The translations under genes and the position numbers were made by a program. From Nocardia exalbida NBRC 100660 (GTDB taxonomy: Bacteria > Actinomycetota > Actinomycetes > Mycobacteriales > Mycobacteriaceae), in NCBI RefSeq assembly GCF_000308575.1, contig NZ_BAFZ01000061.1, positions 231,827 to 295,826 of the forward strand: DNA of 64,000 bases, in the 5' to 3' direction. This document shows, one piece after another, positions 25,709 to 34,084 of the stretch; the first letter of the stretch is position 1, and each line of letters starts with the position of its first letter. The notes below the pieces were generated by a model. The model saw nothing but the letters and a program-made list of their open reading frames with translations, was not told the origin of the DNA and ran no database searches.

Positions 25709-27274
25709 GTGGCAAACGCGATGACCTGCGAGGTGGCTGTCGTCGGCGCGGGGTTCGGCGGCATCGGGATGGGAGTCGGGTTGCGACGGGCCGGGATCAC
25801 CGATTTCGTGATCTTCGAGCGGGGCGGCGACGTGGGCGGGGTCTGGCGGGACAACACCTATCCGGGGTGCTCCTGTGATGTGCCGTCCCACTTGTATTCG
25901 TTCTCGTTCGCCCCTTACCGCAGTCGGCGCACCCGGTTTCCGCGCCAGTCGGAGATCCTGGAGTACCTGCGCCAGGTCGCCGCCGACCACGGCTTGGCGC
26001 CGCACCTGAGATTGGGCACCGCGATCAGCGAGGCCACCTATCTGGAAGACCGGGGCGGCTGGGAACTGACCACCTGCGATGGTCAGCGCGTGTTCGCGCG
26101 CGTGGTGATCTTCGCCGTCGGACAGCTGCACCGGCCGAACGTTCCCGACATCGCCGGACGGGCGGATTTCGCCGGACCGTCCTTCCATTCCGCCCGGTGG
26201 GACCACAGCCAGAACCTACGTGGGGTGGACGTGGCCGTGATCGGCACGGGCTCGAGCGCGGCACAGATGCTGCCGACCTTGGCCGCGACCGCCCGCCACG
26301 TCCGCGTCTTTCAGCGCACACCGCACTGGGTACTGCCCAAACCGCCGGCCGATTTCGGACCGCTCGCCCGAACGGCGCTGCGGCTGCCCGGCGCCCACCG
26401 TCTCTACCGCCGAGCCCTGTACTACGGTGCCGACGTCGTGCTCGCGCCGATCATGCGCCGGGGTTGGTCGGCGCGTCCCGCCGAATGGGCTGCCCGACGG
26501 TATCTGCACAGCCGGATCGAGGACCCACGGCTGCGCGCGAAACTCACGCCCGACTATCCGCTCGGGGGCAAGCGCATCATCTTCGACAGCGACTACTACT
26601 CGACGCTGACCCGGGACAACGTCGAGCTGGTGACCGCCCCGATCGCCCGGATCACCCGCGACGGACTGCTCACCACCGACGGCGCGCACCATCGGGCCGA
26701 CGTCATCATCTACGCCACCGGCTTCCGCGCTCCGGAATTCCTGGTTCCGATCACCGTGCGCGGACGCGGGGGAGTTCTGCTGCACGACCAATGGCGCTCG
26801 GGCGCGACAGCGCTCCTGGGGGTGGCGGTACCCGGGTTTCCGAACGCCTTCCTGATCGCCGGACCGAACAGCTTCAACCCCGCGGGAAGTAATCCCGGGA
26901 TGAAGGAATGCCAGATCGACTACATCATTCGTTGCCTGCGCTGGCGCGACCGGATCGGCGCCGCCACGATCGAAGTCCGCGCGTCCGCGATGCGGACACA
27001 CCAGGAGTGGATCGAGCGAGCTGTCGCGAAGACGGTCTGGCCCGCCATGGGACCGATTTGGTACAAGCACGACAGTGGGCGCGTCACCAATCCGTGGCCT
27101 GCCTCGGCCCGCACGTTCGACCGCGCTATGCGGCGACCGCCGTCCGAATCGTTCGGCACCGTTGCGTCCGATCCGGCCACGCCGGATCGGAAGCGCTCGA
27201 AACGAGTGAAGTGGACGAGGAAGTCCGCGCCGTCGGTGCAATCCGAAGGACCGACGGTGATCCGCGCCGAATGA
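25709..27274 (+). CDS. Flavin-containing / Baeyer-Villiger-type monooxygenase
   Basis: The 521-residue class B flavoprotein is related to the one at 19.3 kb. Motifs: VAVVGAGFGGIGMGVGLRRAG (about 8-28), GGVWRDNTYPGCSCDVPSH, FAGPSFHSARWDHSQNL (BVMO-like fingerprint) and VAVIGTGSSAAQMLP (second dinucleotide fold). A basic, low-complexity C-terminal tail of about 45 residues (RKRSKRVKWTRK) is unusual. The start is ambiguous. GTG 25709 sits just after GAAGGAGGAGGG; ATG 25721 is four codons further in. It stands at the left border of the steroid region and could oxidise a steroid ketone such as the C17 ketone or a side-chain ketone, but this is inference from position. Confidence 0.85.
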   Translation: MANAMTCEVAVVGAGFGGIGMGVGLRRAGITDFVIFERGGDVGGVWRDNTYPGCSCDVPSHLYSFSFAPYRSRRTRFPRQSEILEYLRQVAADHGLAPHLRLGTAISEATYLEDRGGWELTTCDGQRVFARVVIFAVGQLHRPNVPDIAGRADFAGPSFHSARWDHSQNLRGVDVAVIGTGSSAAQMLPTLAATARHVRVFQRTPHWVLPKPPADFGPLARTALRLPGAHRLYRRALYYGADVVLAPIMRRGWSARPAEWAARRYLHSRIEDPRLRAKLTPDYPLGGKRIIFDSDYYSTLTRDNVELVTAPIARITRDGLLTTDGAHHRADVIIYATGFRAPEFLVPITVRGRGGVLLHDQWRSGATALLGVAVPGFPNAFLIAGPNSFNPAGSNPGMKECQIDYIIRCLRWRDRIGAATIEVRASAMRTHQEWIERAVAKTVWPAMGPIWYKHDSGRVTNPWPASARTFDRAMRRPPSESFGTVASDPATPDRKRSKRVKWTRKSAPSVQSEGPTVIRAE

Positions 27275-27277
27275 GCG

Positions 27278-27291
27278 GGCTCGGCCGAGCC
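27278..27291. terminator. Possible bidirectional terminator palindrome
   Basis: GGCTCGGCCGAGCC is a perfect 14-base palindrome four bases after the monooxygenase stop, between two convergent genes. It can form a five-base-pair GC stem with a four-base loop. There is no T run, so termination is only a suggestion. Confidence 0.35.
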
Positions 27292-27334
27292 GCGCTCGCA
27301 CCGCTGGTTCGGTGTCCGCGTCGGCTCGGTCGTG

Positions 27335-27688
27335 TCACGGCTGGGGAGTGCTCGGTTCGTAGAGCGCGATGTGCCAGACGGAACCGGGTGCCGGGCGTAT
27401 GACGGCGCGGCGCTCGTGCGGTCCGGTGACCGGTTGCGCAACCTCGAAACCTCCGGTGCGCAACCGGTTGAGCGCGAGATCCAGATCGTCCACCTTGATC
27501 GCGAGGAACGGGGTGTCGTCGTCGCGGTCGGTGCCCGCGAGCATGACCCGGACGCCATTGCTGTCGAACTGGGCCCAGCGGTCGCCGTCCAGCACGGTGG
27601 GCCCGGCGCCGAAGACGGCGGTCAGCAGTGCCACGGTGGTGGGCAGGTCGTCGGTGGGGTAGGCGGGGCCGATTCGCTGGATCGTCAT
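27335..27688 (-). CDS. VOC superfamily (glyoxalase-like) protein
   Basis: The 117-residue protein has a single vicinal-oxygen-chelate domain: IGPAYPTDDLPTTVALLTAVFG, then WAQFDSNGVRVMLAG, FLAIKVDDLDLALNRLRTGGFEVAQPV and IALYEP at the end. VOC proteins bind a metal in a beta-alpha-beta-beta-beta barrel and act on small molecules or serve as binding proteins. The usual metal ligands are not complete in this copy, so it may not be catalytic. ATG 27688 is chosen over an upstream start at 27751 because the latter extends into Pro-rich sequence. It lies 31 bases after the hydrolase gene and probably ends that operon. Confidence 0.75.
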   Translation of the reverse strand: MTIQRIGPAYPTDDLPTTVALLTAVFGAGPTVLDGDRWAQFDSNGVRVMLAGTDRDDDTPFLAIKVDDLDLALNRLRTGGFEVAQPVTGPHERRAVIRPAPGSVWHIALYEPSTPQP

Positions 27689-27719
27689 CTGTGCTCCGTA
27701 ACTGTGTGTGCGGGCTCGG

Positions 27720-28667
27720 TCAGGGACGCCGCCGGGCGTAGGCGGCACCAACGGCCGAGTATGCGGCGGTGTTCGCCAGTACCGCCTCGGGCAGGGTGTC
27801 GGCCATGCTCATGAAGCCGTGGAACATCCCGTCGTATCGGCGGATCTCGGCCGCGACACCGGCTCGCCGCAGCCGATGCCCGTAGTCTTCGCCCTCATCG
27901 CGCAGTGGATCGAATTCGGCGGTGACGATGTGCGCGGGCGGGAGTCCGGACAGGTCGGCGCCGAGCGGGTCGGCGTACGGGTCGGCGCCGTCGTGCGAAC
28001 CCAGGTATTGGCGCCAGTACCAGCGCAGGTGCGCGGCGGTGGTGAAATAGCCGTCGGCGTTCTCCCGGTAGGACGCGCTGTCGCAGGCCGGGTCGAGCAT
28101 GGGATACAGCAGCAGCTGCCGGGCGATCTCGGGGCCGCCGCGATCTCGTGCCATCAACGCCGTCACGGCGGCGAGGTTTCCGCCCGCGCTGTCCCCCGCC
28201 ACCACGAGGCGGGCGGGATCGCCGCCCAGCGACCCGATGTGGTCGGCGACCCAGCACAGCGCCGCGTACGCGTCCTCGGCCGCTGCGGGAAACCGGTGTT
28301 CGGGCGCCTGCCGGTAGTCCACCGACACCACGACCGCGTCCGCTCCGACTGCCATGGCCCGGCAGAACCGGTCATGGCTGTCGAGGCCGCAGATCACGAA
28401 CCCACCGCCGTGGCAGAAGACCACCGTCGGAGCCGGCGCCATGGCGCTCGCGGGCCGATAGATCCGGACCCGGACCTCGGGTGCGCTCGGTGGACCGGGG
28501 ATCCGCCGCTCCCACACCTCGGCGACCGGGATCGGCTCCGCGGCCGGTGCGGCACGCGCGGCGAGCAGCCGCCGTGCCTCGGTGGCGTCGAGCACTTCGG
28601 TGCCCAACGCGGGAAACGCGGCGCTTGCGGCATCGACGACCACCTGCGCTTCGGGTGTCAGCGGCAT
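27720..28667 (-). CDS. HSL-type alpha/beta hydrolase (esterase/lipase)
   Basis: The 315-residue serine hydrolase is of the hormone-sensitive-lipase group. It has the oxyanion motif FCHGGGFVICG (about 84-94), the nucleophile motif GDSAGGN (Ser about 158-162), an Asp in EFDPLRDEG (about 250-258) and the catalytic His in MFHGFMSM (about 280-287). These enzymes hydrolyse esters of short to medium acyl chains. In steroid regions they can release acetyl or other ester groups. It lies 16 bases after the SDR gene (reverse direction) in an operon that begins with the LLM flavoprotein at 30605. Confidence 0.9.
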   Translation of the reverse strand: MPLTPEAQVVVDAASAAFPALGTEVLDATEARRLLAARAAPAAEPIPVAEVWERRIPGPPSAPEVRVRIYRPASAMAPAPTVVFCHGGGFVICGLDSHDRFCRAMAVGADAVVVSVDYRQAPEHRFPAAAEDAYAALCWVADHIGSLGGDPARLVVAGDSAGGNLAAVTALMARDRGGPEIARQLLLYPMLDPACDSASYRENADGYFTTAAHLRWYWRQYLGSHDGADPYADPLGADLSGLPPAHIVTAEFDPLRDEGEDYGHRLRRAGVAAEIRRYDGMFHGFMSMADTLPEAVLANTAAYSAVGAAYARRRP

Positions 28668-28683
28668 CCGGCTCGCTCCTTCG

Positions 28684-29442
28684 CTAGTGCTGGGCGTCCG
28701 GTGGCAGGAACTTGCCCGCCGCCAAGCCGCCGTCGATCGTCACCTCGGCGCCGGTGATGTAGGCCGAGGCGTCGGAGGCCAGGAACGCGACCAGTTCGGC
28801 GACCTCTTCCGGTACGCCGGTGCGTTGCAGCGGCAAGGACGGGAAGCTGCCCGGCCCGGTGGTCAGGTACGGGACCATCGGCGTCGCGATCGGGCCGGGG
28901 TGCACCGAGTTGACCCGGATCGCGGCCGGGCCCAGCTCGAGCGCGGCGGTCTTGGTCAGGCCGCGCAGTCCCCATTTCGAGGAGCCGTAGGCGGCGTGAC
29001 CCATCAGCCCTTCCAGCCCCGCTTGCGAGGAGATGTTGACGATCGAACCGCCGCCCGCCCGCGTCATCGGACCGACCGCTGCCCGGATGCCGCGGAACGC
29101 CCCGATCAGGTTCACGCGCAGAATGCGCTCGAATTCCTCCGGCGTGGTCTCGGCCAGCGGCTTCGCGGTATAGATGGCGGCGTTGTTCACCAGGACATCC
29201 AGCTTGCCGAACGCCGAGACCGCCTCGGTCACGGCGACTTCCCAGTCCTCGTCACCGCCGACGTCGTGCCGCACGAAACGTGCTGCGGCGCCGAGCGATT
29301 CGGCCAGCCGGGTGCCTTCTTCCTCCAGCACGTCGGTGATCACCACGCGGGCGCCGCGCTGCACGAACAGCCGCGCCTCGGCGGCGCCCTGTCCCCGGGC
29401 CGCGCCGGTGATCAGGGCGACCTTCCCACTCAGGTCAACCAT
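28684..29442 (-). CDS. SDR, 3alpha/20beta-hydroxysteroid dehydrogenase-like
   Basis: The 252-residue classical SDR has GAARGQGAAEARLF (about 13-26, cofactor site), VNNAA (about 84-88), catalytic Ser in NISSQ, YGSSK (Tyr-x-x-x-Lys, about 152-156) and RVNSVHPGPIATPM. The GxARGxG and HPGPIATPM signatures and the acidic residue after strand 2 (TDV) suggest NAD use and similarity to 3alpha/20beta-hydroxysteroid dehydrogenases such as FabG3. ATG 29442 gives the standard N-terminus MVDLSGKVALITGA. The open frame continues to 29889, but only as sequence antisense or out of frame to the LLM gene. Two close relatives flank the KstD gene downstream. Confidence 0.9.
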   Translation of the reverse strand: MVDLSGKVALITGAARGQGAAEARLFVQRGARVVITDVLEEEGTRLAESLGAAARFVRHDVGGDEDWEVAVTEAVSAFGKLDVLVNNAAIYTAKPLAETTPEEFERILRVNLIGAFRGIRAAVGPMTRAGGGSIVNISSQAGLEGLMGHAAYGSSKWGLRGLTKTAALELGPAAIRVNSVHPGPIATPMVPYLTTGPGSFPSLPLQRTGVPEEVAELVAFLASDASAYITGAEVTIDGGLAAGKFLPPDAQH

Positions 29443-29477
29443 GTCGAACTCCTCGTTGTCGTCGGCGATCGCCGAGA

Positions 29478-30605
29478 TCAGCTGTTGCGGAAGTGGGGGA
29501 TGACCTTCTCGCCCCAGTGCCGGATGGTCTCCAGGCAGGCCTCCTGCGGCACCGTGCCCATCTGGATCAGGCAGAGGATCTCGTCGGCGCCCGCGGCCTG
29601 CAGACGCTCGACGTAGGCGATGGCGTCCTCGGGGCTGCCGTAGGCGTGGTCGGCGTTGAAGACCGAGGTGGCGCCGGTCTGCACCGGAATCTTGGCCTCG
29701 TGCAGGTAGGCGACGTGGGCGTCGGCGGCCTGCTTGATCGCGGCGAGCTCGTCGGCGTTCGGATCGACGGCCTCGTCGGGCGCCGGGCCCGCGCCGTAGT
29801 AGTGCTTGATGGATTGCGCGAAGAAGCGCTGCCCGCGGGCGCCGATCCGCTGGGCCTTCTCCCGGTCGTCGAGAACGATGGTCGGGCACAGCGCCGCGAA
29901 ATGATCGTTCACCACGGTCGACACGAAACGCTCACCCGTGCGCGCGGCGATCGCCTCGTCGTAGGTGCGGCGCAGTTCCGCGATCTCCTCCACGCCCGCG
30001 AAACCCAGCACCAGCGCGCCGATTCCGTAGTCGGCGGCCATCTTCAGCGTGTCCTTCTTGGTGCAGGCCATGAACAGCGGCGGATGGGGCAACTGCTCCG
30101 GCCGCGGCAGCAGTGAATGCGGCGAGACCTGCAACAGTTCGCCGTTGTACTCGAATTCGGCTTCCGGATCCTGCCACGCCTTGCCGATCATCCGTAGCGA
30201 CTCCTCCACCTCCTGGTAGGTACGCTCGGGGTCGACACCGCACATGGAGGTCTCCACCGGCGTCGCGCCGCGGCCCGCGCCGAGGTTGAGCCGTCCGCCG
30301 GACAGCACGTCGAGCATCGCGGCGCGTTCGGCCGCGCGCACCGGGTGGTTGAAGTTGAACGGCATGCACACCACGCCGTGCCCGATCCGAATCCGCTCGG
30401 TCTTGGCGGCCACCCAGGTCAGGAAGACCTCCGGGGCGCTCATGTGCGCGTACCACTTCAGCCCGTGGTGTTCGACCGCCCACACGGTGTCGAACCCCAT
30501 CTCGTCGGCGAGCACCGCCTGTTCGACACAGTCGCGCAGCACCTGGTGCTCGTGCTCGCGCGACGGGTCGGCCATCTGGGCTTCGAAGATCATCGAGAAC
30601 TTCAT
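29478..30605 (-). CDS. LLM class F420/flavin-dependent oxidoreductase
   Basis: The 375-residue protein is of the luciferase-like monooxygenase family. Visible signatures: DTVWAVEHHGLKWYAHMSAPEVFLTW (about 39-64), RIRIGHGVVCMPFNFNHPVR, LSGGRLNLGAGRGATPVE (about 101-118) and a C-terminal MGTVPQEACLETIRHWGEKVIPHF. These TIM-barrel enzymes use reduced FMN or F420 for oxygenation or reduction. The cofactor cannot be decided here. It is the first gene of the reverse operon continuing with the SDR, the esterase and the VOC protein, and is divergent from the SDR/KstD operon at 30823. The promoter gap between them holds both repeated motifs described below. Confidence 0.88.
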   Translation of the reverse strand: MKFSMIFEAQMADPSREHEHQVLRDCVEQAVLADEMGFDTVWAVEHHGLKWYAHMSAPEVFLTWVAAKTERIRIGHGVVCMPFNFNHPVRAAERAAMLDVLSGGRLNLGAGRGATPVETSMCGVDPERTYQEVEESLRMIGKAWQDPEAEFEYNGELLQVSPHSLLPRPEQLPHPPLFMACTKKDTLKMAADYGIGALVLGFAGVEEIAELRRTYDEAIAARTGERFVSTVVNDHFAALCPTIVLDDREKAQRIGARGQRFFAQSIKHYYGAGPAPDEAVDPNADELAAIKQAADAHVAYLHEAKIPVQTGATSVFNADHAYGSPEDAIAYVERLQAAGADEILCLIQMGTVPQEACLETIRHWGEKVIPHFRNS

Positions 30606-30688
30606 CCGGTCTCCTTATCGAGCGCCCGATCGGGCGTTTTCGGGTTTCGTCGGGGTGTCTGATCCCGGGGCGGGACAGCCGGCAGCGG

Positions 30689-30707
30689 TATGCCTAATCG
30701 AAATATG
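30689..30707 (+). promoter_or_regulatory. Repeated motif B, copy 1 (TATGCCTAATCGAAATATG)
   Basis: This 19-base AT-rich element is strikingly unlike its GC-rich surroundings. It recurs at 52879, 54579 and 55151 and, weaker, at 53508, all inside the steroid region. Here it lies 83 bases before the LLM gene start and 115 before the SDR start in the divergent gap. It is a candidate binding site, perhaps for the PadR protein encoded at 52925. Confidence 0.6.
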
Positions 30708-30737
30708 TCCGCCGGAACTTCTCAGGTCAGGCCCTAG

Positions 30738-30752
30738 TCCCGGTGGCCGGGA
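30738..30752. promoter_or_regulatory. Repeated motif A, copy 1 (TCCCGG-TGG-CCGGGA)
   Basis: This is a perfect 6+3+6 inverted repeat, with 70 bases between it and the SDR start codon. The hexamer TAGCGT, a plausible -10 (TANNNT), begins 30 bases downstream at 30783, exactly as for copy 3 at 47115. The spacing puts the palindrome just upstream of the -35 position, as expected for an activator site. Related copies are at 45542, 47115, 54514 and 55117. Confidence 0.6.
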
Positions 30753-30782
30753 CGGTCCGGTGCCCCGCCTCGATGGGCGACC

Positions 30783-30788
30783 TAGCGT
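30783..30788 (+). promoter_or_regulatory. Candidate -10 hexamer TAGCGT
   Basis: TAGCGT fits the actinobacterial TANNNT -10 pattern. The identical ten bases CCTAGCGTCG occur at the same distance from motif A before the HsaA gene (47158-47167). Confidence 0.45.
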
Positions 30789-30822
30789 CGGTGAGCAAGC
30801 GACGGTGAGAGGACGGAATTCG

Positions 30823-31578
30823 GTGGGACAACTCGACGGCAAGGTGGCGCTGGTCACCGGCGGGGCGCGGGGGATGGGTGCCGAGCACGTGCGACGGTTC
30901 GTGGCCGAGGGCGCGCGCGTGGTGTTCGGTGACCTGCTCGACCACGAGGGAACGGCGCTGGCCGCGGAACTCGGTGCCGCGGTGCGATACGTGCACCACG
31001 ACGTGACCAGTGAAGCGGATTGGTCCGCGGCGGTGTCGGAGGCCCTCACCCACTACGGGCGGCTCGACGCGGTGGTCAACAACGCGGGCATCCTGCGGTT
31101 CGTCCCGATCGCCGAGATGGCCTTGGCGGACTTCACCACGATCATGAACGTCAACGTGACCGGCACCTGGCTCGGCATCAAGACCGCCGCGCCCGCGCTC
31201 GCCGAAACCGGAGGCGGGTCGGTCGTGAACGTCTCCTCGGTGGAAGGGTTCGTCGGCGCGGCCGGTCTGTCCGCCTACAGCGCGAGCAAGTTCGCCATCC
31301 GCGGCATCACCAAGTCGGCCGCTCGCGAGCTGGGGCACCTGGGTATCCGGGTCAACTCGCTGCACCCCGGTGGCATCGCCACCCCCATGACCGCCGCGGT
31401 GTCCGGAGCCTCCGGCGTCGACGGCGCCGGCTTCTTCGCGAGCCTGCCGATCCCGCGCTGGGGGCAGCCCGTCGAGGTCTCCCACGTGGCGGTGTTCCTG
31501 GCCTCGGACGCGGCCAGTTACTGCACCGGAGGCGAATTCGTCGTCGACGGCGGCATGCTGACCGGTTGCGGTTACTGA
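30823..31578 (+). CDS. SDR, 3alpha/20beta-hydroxysteroid dehydrogenase-like
   Basis: This 251-residue classical SDR closely resembles the FabG3-type 3alpha(20beta)-hydroxysteroid dehydrogenases. It has GGARGMGAEHVRRFVAEGARVVFGD across residues 13-37 (the Asp selects NAD), VNNAGIL (about 84-90), NVSSVEGF with the catalytic Ser, YSASK (Tyr-x-x-x-Lys) and RVNSLHPGGIATPM. The GTG at 30823 starts the family-like sequence VGQLDGKVALVTGG; upstream frame is promoter. It heads the operon SDR-KstD-SDR. A role in interconverting the 3-hydroxyl and 3-keto group of a steroid fits, since KstD needs a 3-ketone. Confidence 0.9.
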   Translation: MGQLDGKVALVTGGARGMGAEHVRRFVAEGARVVFGDLLDHEGTALAAELGAAVRYVHHDVTSEADWSAAVSEALTHYGRLDAVVNNAGILRFVPIAEMALADFTTIMNVNVTGTWLGIKTAAPALAETGGGSVVNVSSVEGFVGAAGLSAYSASKFAIRGITKSAARELGHLGIRVNSLHPGGIATPMTAAVSGASGVDGAGFFASLPIPRWGQPVEVSHVAVFLASDAASYCTGGEFVVDGGMLTGCGY

Positions 31579-31591
31579 CGGAAGCGACGCG

Positions 31592-33295
31592 ATGACTCAG
31601 GAATTCGAATTCGATGTGGTGGTCGTCGGCTCCGGCGCCGCGGGCATGACGGCCGCTCTGACGGCCGCCTACCGTGGACTGTCGGTGACGCTGATCGAGA
31701 AGAGCAGATCCTTCGGCGGGTCCACGGCACGGTCGGGCGGTGGTATCTGGATCCCCAACAACCCGGTGTTGCAGCGCGAAGGCGTGCCCGACAGCCCGGA
31801 ACTGGCCCGCACCTATCTGAAAGCGGTGGTGGGCGATCGGGTTCCAGAGGCCAAACAGCGGGCCTTCCTCGATCGCGGCCCCGAGATGATGCGTTATCTC
31901 GGCGCTCGCAGCCGATACTGGGAGTTCGTCTACGACCGCGGCTATTCCGACTATCACCCGGAGTTCCCCGGTGGTCTGGCCCAGGGGCGCAGCATCGAAC
32001 CCGCGCCGCTGGACGGACGCTTGCTCGGCGGCGATCTGCACAAGATCAATCAGCCGACCATGTCCGGCCCCAAGGGAATCGCGTTCACCGTCAGCGACTT
32101 CCACGATCTGAACATGATCGCCCGCACCTGGGCCGGGAAGCGCACCGCGATCAGGGTCGGTATGCAGGCGGTGCGGAACAAGCTACGCGGACGGCTGCCG
32201 CTGAGCCTGGGCAAGGCGCTCGCGGCCCGGCTGTGGCTGTCACTGCGTGACGCCGGAGTGCCGGTGTGGCTGAACACGCCGCTGACCGACCTGATCACGG
32301 AGGCGGACGCGGTGGTCGGTGTGCGCGCCGAGCACGACGGCACGCCGGTGGTGATCAAGGCGCGCCGCGGTGTGGTGCTGGCGGCGGGCGGTTTCGAGCA
32401 CAACCTGCGGATGCGCGAGCAGTACATGAGCGGGCCACAGTCCACCGAGTGGACGGTGGGCGCCACCGAGAACGTGGGTGAAGGCATCGTCGCTGGTCAG
32501 AAGGCCGGTGGCGCGGTAGATCTCATGGGCGACGCCTGGTGGGGCCCGTCCGTGCGCAATCCCGATGGCCCGCCGTTCTTCTGCCTGGCCGAGCGCTCCC
32601 AGCCCGGCGGCATCATGGTCAACCACGCGGGCGAACGGTTCGTCAACGAATCGGCCCCGTACGTGGACGTGGTGCACAAGATGTACGAGCGGGAAGCGGC
32701 GGGCGTCGGGCACATTCCGGCGTACTTCATCATGGATCAGCGCTTCCGCGACCGGTACCTGTTCCTGGGCAACTTCCCCAAACGTCCACTCCCGCAGAAG
32801 TACGCGGACGCCGGGATCCTCGACCAAGCCGAGACCTTGGCCGAACTGGCGGCGAAGATCGGTGTGCCGCCCGCGGCGCTGACCGCGACGGTGGAGCGTT
32901 TCAACCGCTTCGCCCGCGCCGGTCGCGACGAGGACTTCCGGCGCGGCGAATCCGCCTACGACCGCTACTACGGCGACCCGACCGTGCGGCCGAATCCGTG
33001 TCTGGCCCCGATCGAGCAGGGCCCGTTCTACGCCGTGGAGATGGTGCCGGGCGATCTGGGCACCAAGGGCGGCCTGGTCACCGACGAGCACGCTCGCGTC
33101 CTCGACGCCGACGACCGGCCGATCCCTGGCCTGTACGCGGCGGGGAACAACTCGGCCTCGGTGATGGGCAACGACTACGCGGGTGCGGGCGCGACCATCG
33201 GCCCCGCCATGGTGTTCGGCTACATCGCGGCCGGTCACCTCGCCGACAACCAGCCGGGCGCGACCGCGCGGCACGCAGTGGAAGGAGAGCGTTGA
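31592..33295 (+). CDS. kstD: 3-ketosteroid delta1-dehydrogenase (KstD-like)
   Basis: The 567-residue FAD flavoprotein is of the KstD branch. The FAD motif DVVVVGSGAAGMTAALTAAYRG occupies residues 8-29, followed by GGSTARSGGGIWIPNN. The C-terminal FAD segment reads GLYAAGNNSASVMGN, then DYAGAGATIGPAMVFGYIAA. Both are typical of KstD enzymes, which trans-eliminate hydrogens from C1 and C2 of 3-ketosteroids in the cytoplasm. Length and both ends match the family. Tyrosines in the YDRGYSDYHPE region (about 114-124) are where the catalytic Tyr of Rhodococcus KstD1 lies, but I did not align them. It begins 13 bases after the SDR and overlaps the next SDR by one base (TGATG). KstD with KshAB opens ring B. 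Confidence 0.88.
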   Translation: MTQEFEFDVVVVGSGAAGMTAALTAAYRGLSVTLIEKSRSFGGSTARSGGGIWIPNNPVLQREGVPDSPELARTYLKAVVGDRVPEAKQRAFLDRGPEMMRYLGARSRYWEFVYDRGYSDYHPEFPGGLAQGRSIEPAPLDGRLLGGDLHKINQPTMSGPKGIAFTVSDFHDLNMIARTWAGKRTAIRVGMQAVRNKLRGRLPLSLGKALAARLWLSLRDAGVPVWLNTPLTDLITEADAVVGVRAEHDGTPVVIKARRGVVLAAGGFEHNLRMREQYMSGPQSTEWTVGATENVGEGIVAGQKAGGAVDLMGDAWWGPSVRNPDGPPFFCLAERSQPGGIMVNHAGERFVNESAPYVDVVHKMYEREAAGVGHIPAYFIMDQRFRDRYLFLGNFPKRPLPQKYADAGILDQAETLAELAAKIGVPPAALTATVERFNRFARAGRDEDFRRGESAYDRYYGDPTVRPNPCLAPIEQGPFYAVEMVPGDLGTKGGLVTDEHARVLDADDRPIPGLYAAGNNSASVMGNDYAGAGATIGPAMVFGYIAAGHLADNQPGATARHAVEGER

Positions 33296-34026
33296 TGGGA
33301 CGGATCGACGGTAAGAACGTCATCGTCACCGGCGGCGCACGGGGGATGGGCGCGGCCTTCGCGCGGCGGCTGGTCGCCGAGGGCGCCACGGTGGTGATCA
33401 CCGATGTGCTGGTGGACGAAGGCGTGACGCTGGCCGCCGAGCTGGGCGACGCCGCGACCTTCCTGCCGCTGGATGTCACCGACGAGTCGGCGTGGAACGA
33501 CGTGATCGCCTACACCGAGGAAGTTTTCGGGCCGGTCTCCGGTCTGGTCAACAACGCGGGCATCGTGCACGTCGCTCCGATCGAGAAGTTGTCGGAGGCC
33601 GACTTCCGCAAGGTGATCGACGTCAACCAGGTCGGGGTGTTCCTCGGCATGAAGGCGGTGCTGGGATCGATGCGCCGGGCAGGCGGCGGCTCCATCGTGA
33701 ACATCTCCTCGATCGGCGGCATCATCGCCTTCTCCGACATCCTCGGTTACACCGCGTCCAAATGGGCCGTGCGCGGCATGACCAAGACCGCCGCGCAGGA
33801 GTTCGCCGCCGACGACATCCGGGTCAATTCGGTGCATCCCGGCGTGGTGGCCACGGAGATGACCGCCGATTCCACTCGCTCGCAGGGCATGTCGGGCAGT
33901 CAGCCGATGCGCAGGGCCGGGCGGCCGGAGGAACTGGCGAACCTGGTGCTGTTCCTGATCAGCGACGAGTCGAGCTTCAGCACCGGCTCGGAATTCGTCG
34001 CCGACGGCGGCTACACGTCCCTGTGA
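33295..34026 (+). CDS. SDR, hydroxysteroid dehydrogenase-like
   Basis: The 243-residue SDR is related to those at 28684 and 30823: GGARGMGAAFARRLVAEGATVVITD (residues about 13-37), VNNAGIVH, NISSIGGII with the catalytic Ser, YTASK, and RVNSVHPGVVATEM. Its ATG shares one base with the KstD stop, so translation is coupled. Three such SDRs around one KstD suggest stereochemically different hydroxyl groups (for example 3alpha, 3beta, 17beta or 20beta) are handled; which copy does what cannot be told. It is followed by another, more distant SDR after 58 bases. Confidence 0.9.
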   Translation: MGRIDGKNVIVTGGARGMGAAFARRLVAEGATVVITDVLVDEGVTLAAELGDAATFLPLDVTDESAWNDVIAYTEEVFGPVSGLVNNAGIVHVAPIEKLSEADFRKVIDVNQVGVFLGMKAVLGSMRRAGGGSIVNISSIGGIIAFSDILGYTASKWAVRGMTKTAAQEFAADDIRVNSVHPGVVATEMTADSTRSQGMSGSQPMRRAGRPEELANLVLFLISDESSFSTGSEFVADGGYTSL

Positions 34027-34084
34027 CGACGTCCGGCAGGGCAACCCGGCGGATCGACCGCCGAGCGAGACAAGGAAATCAACC

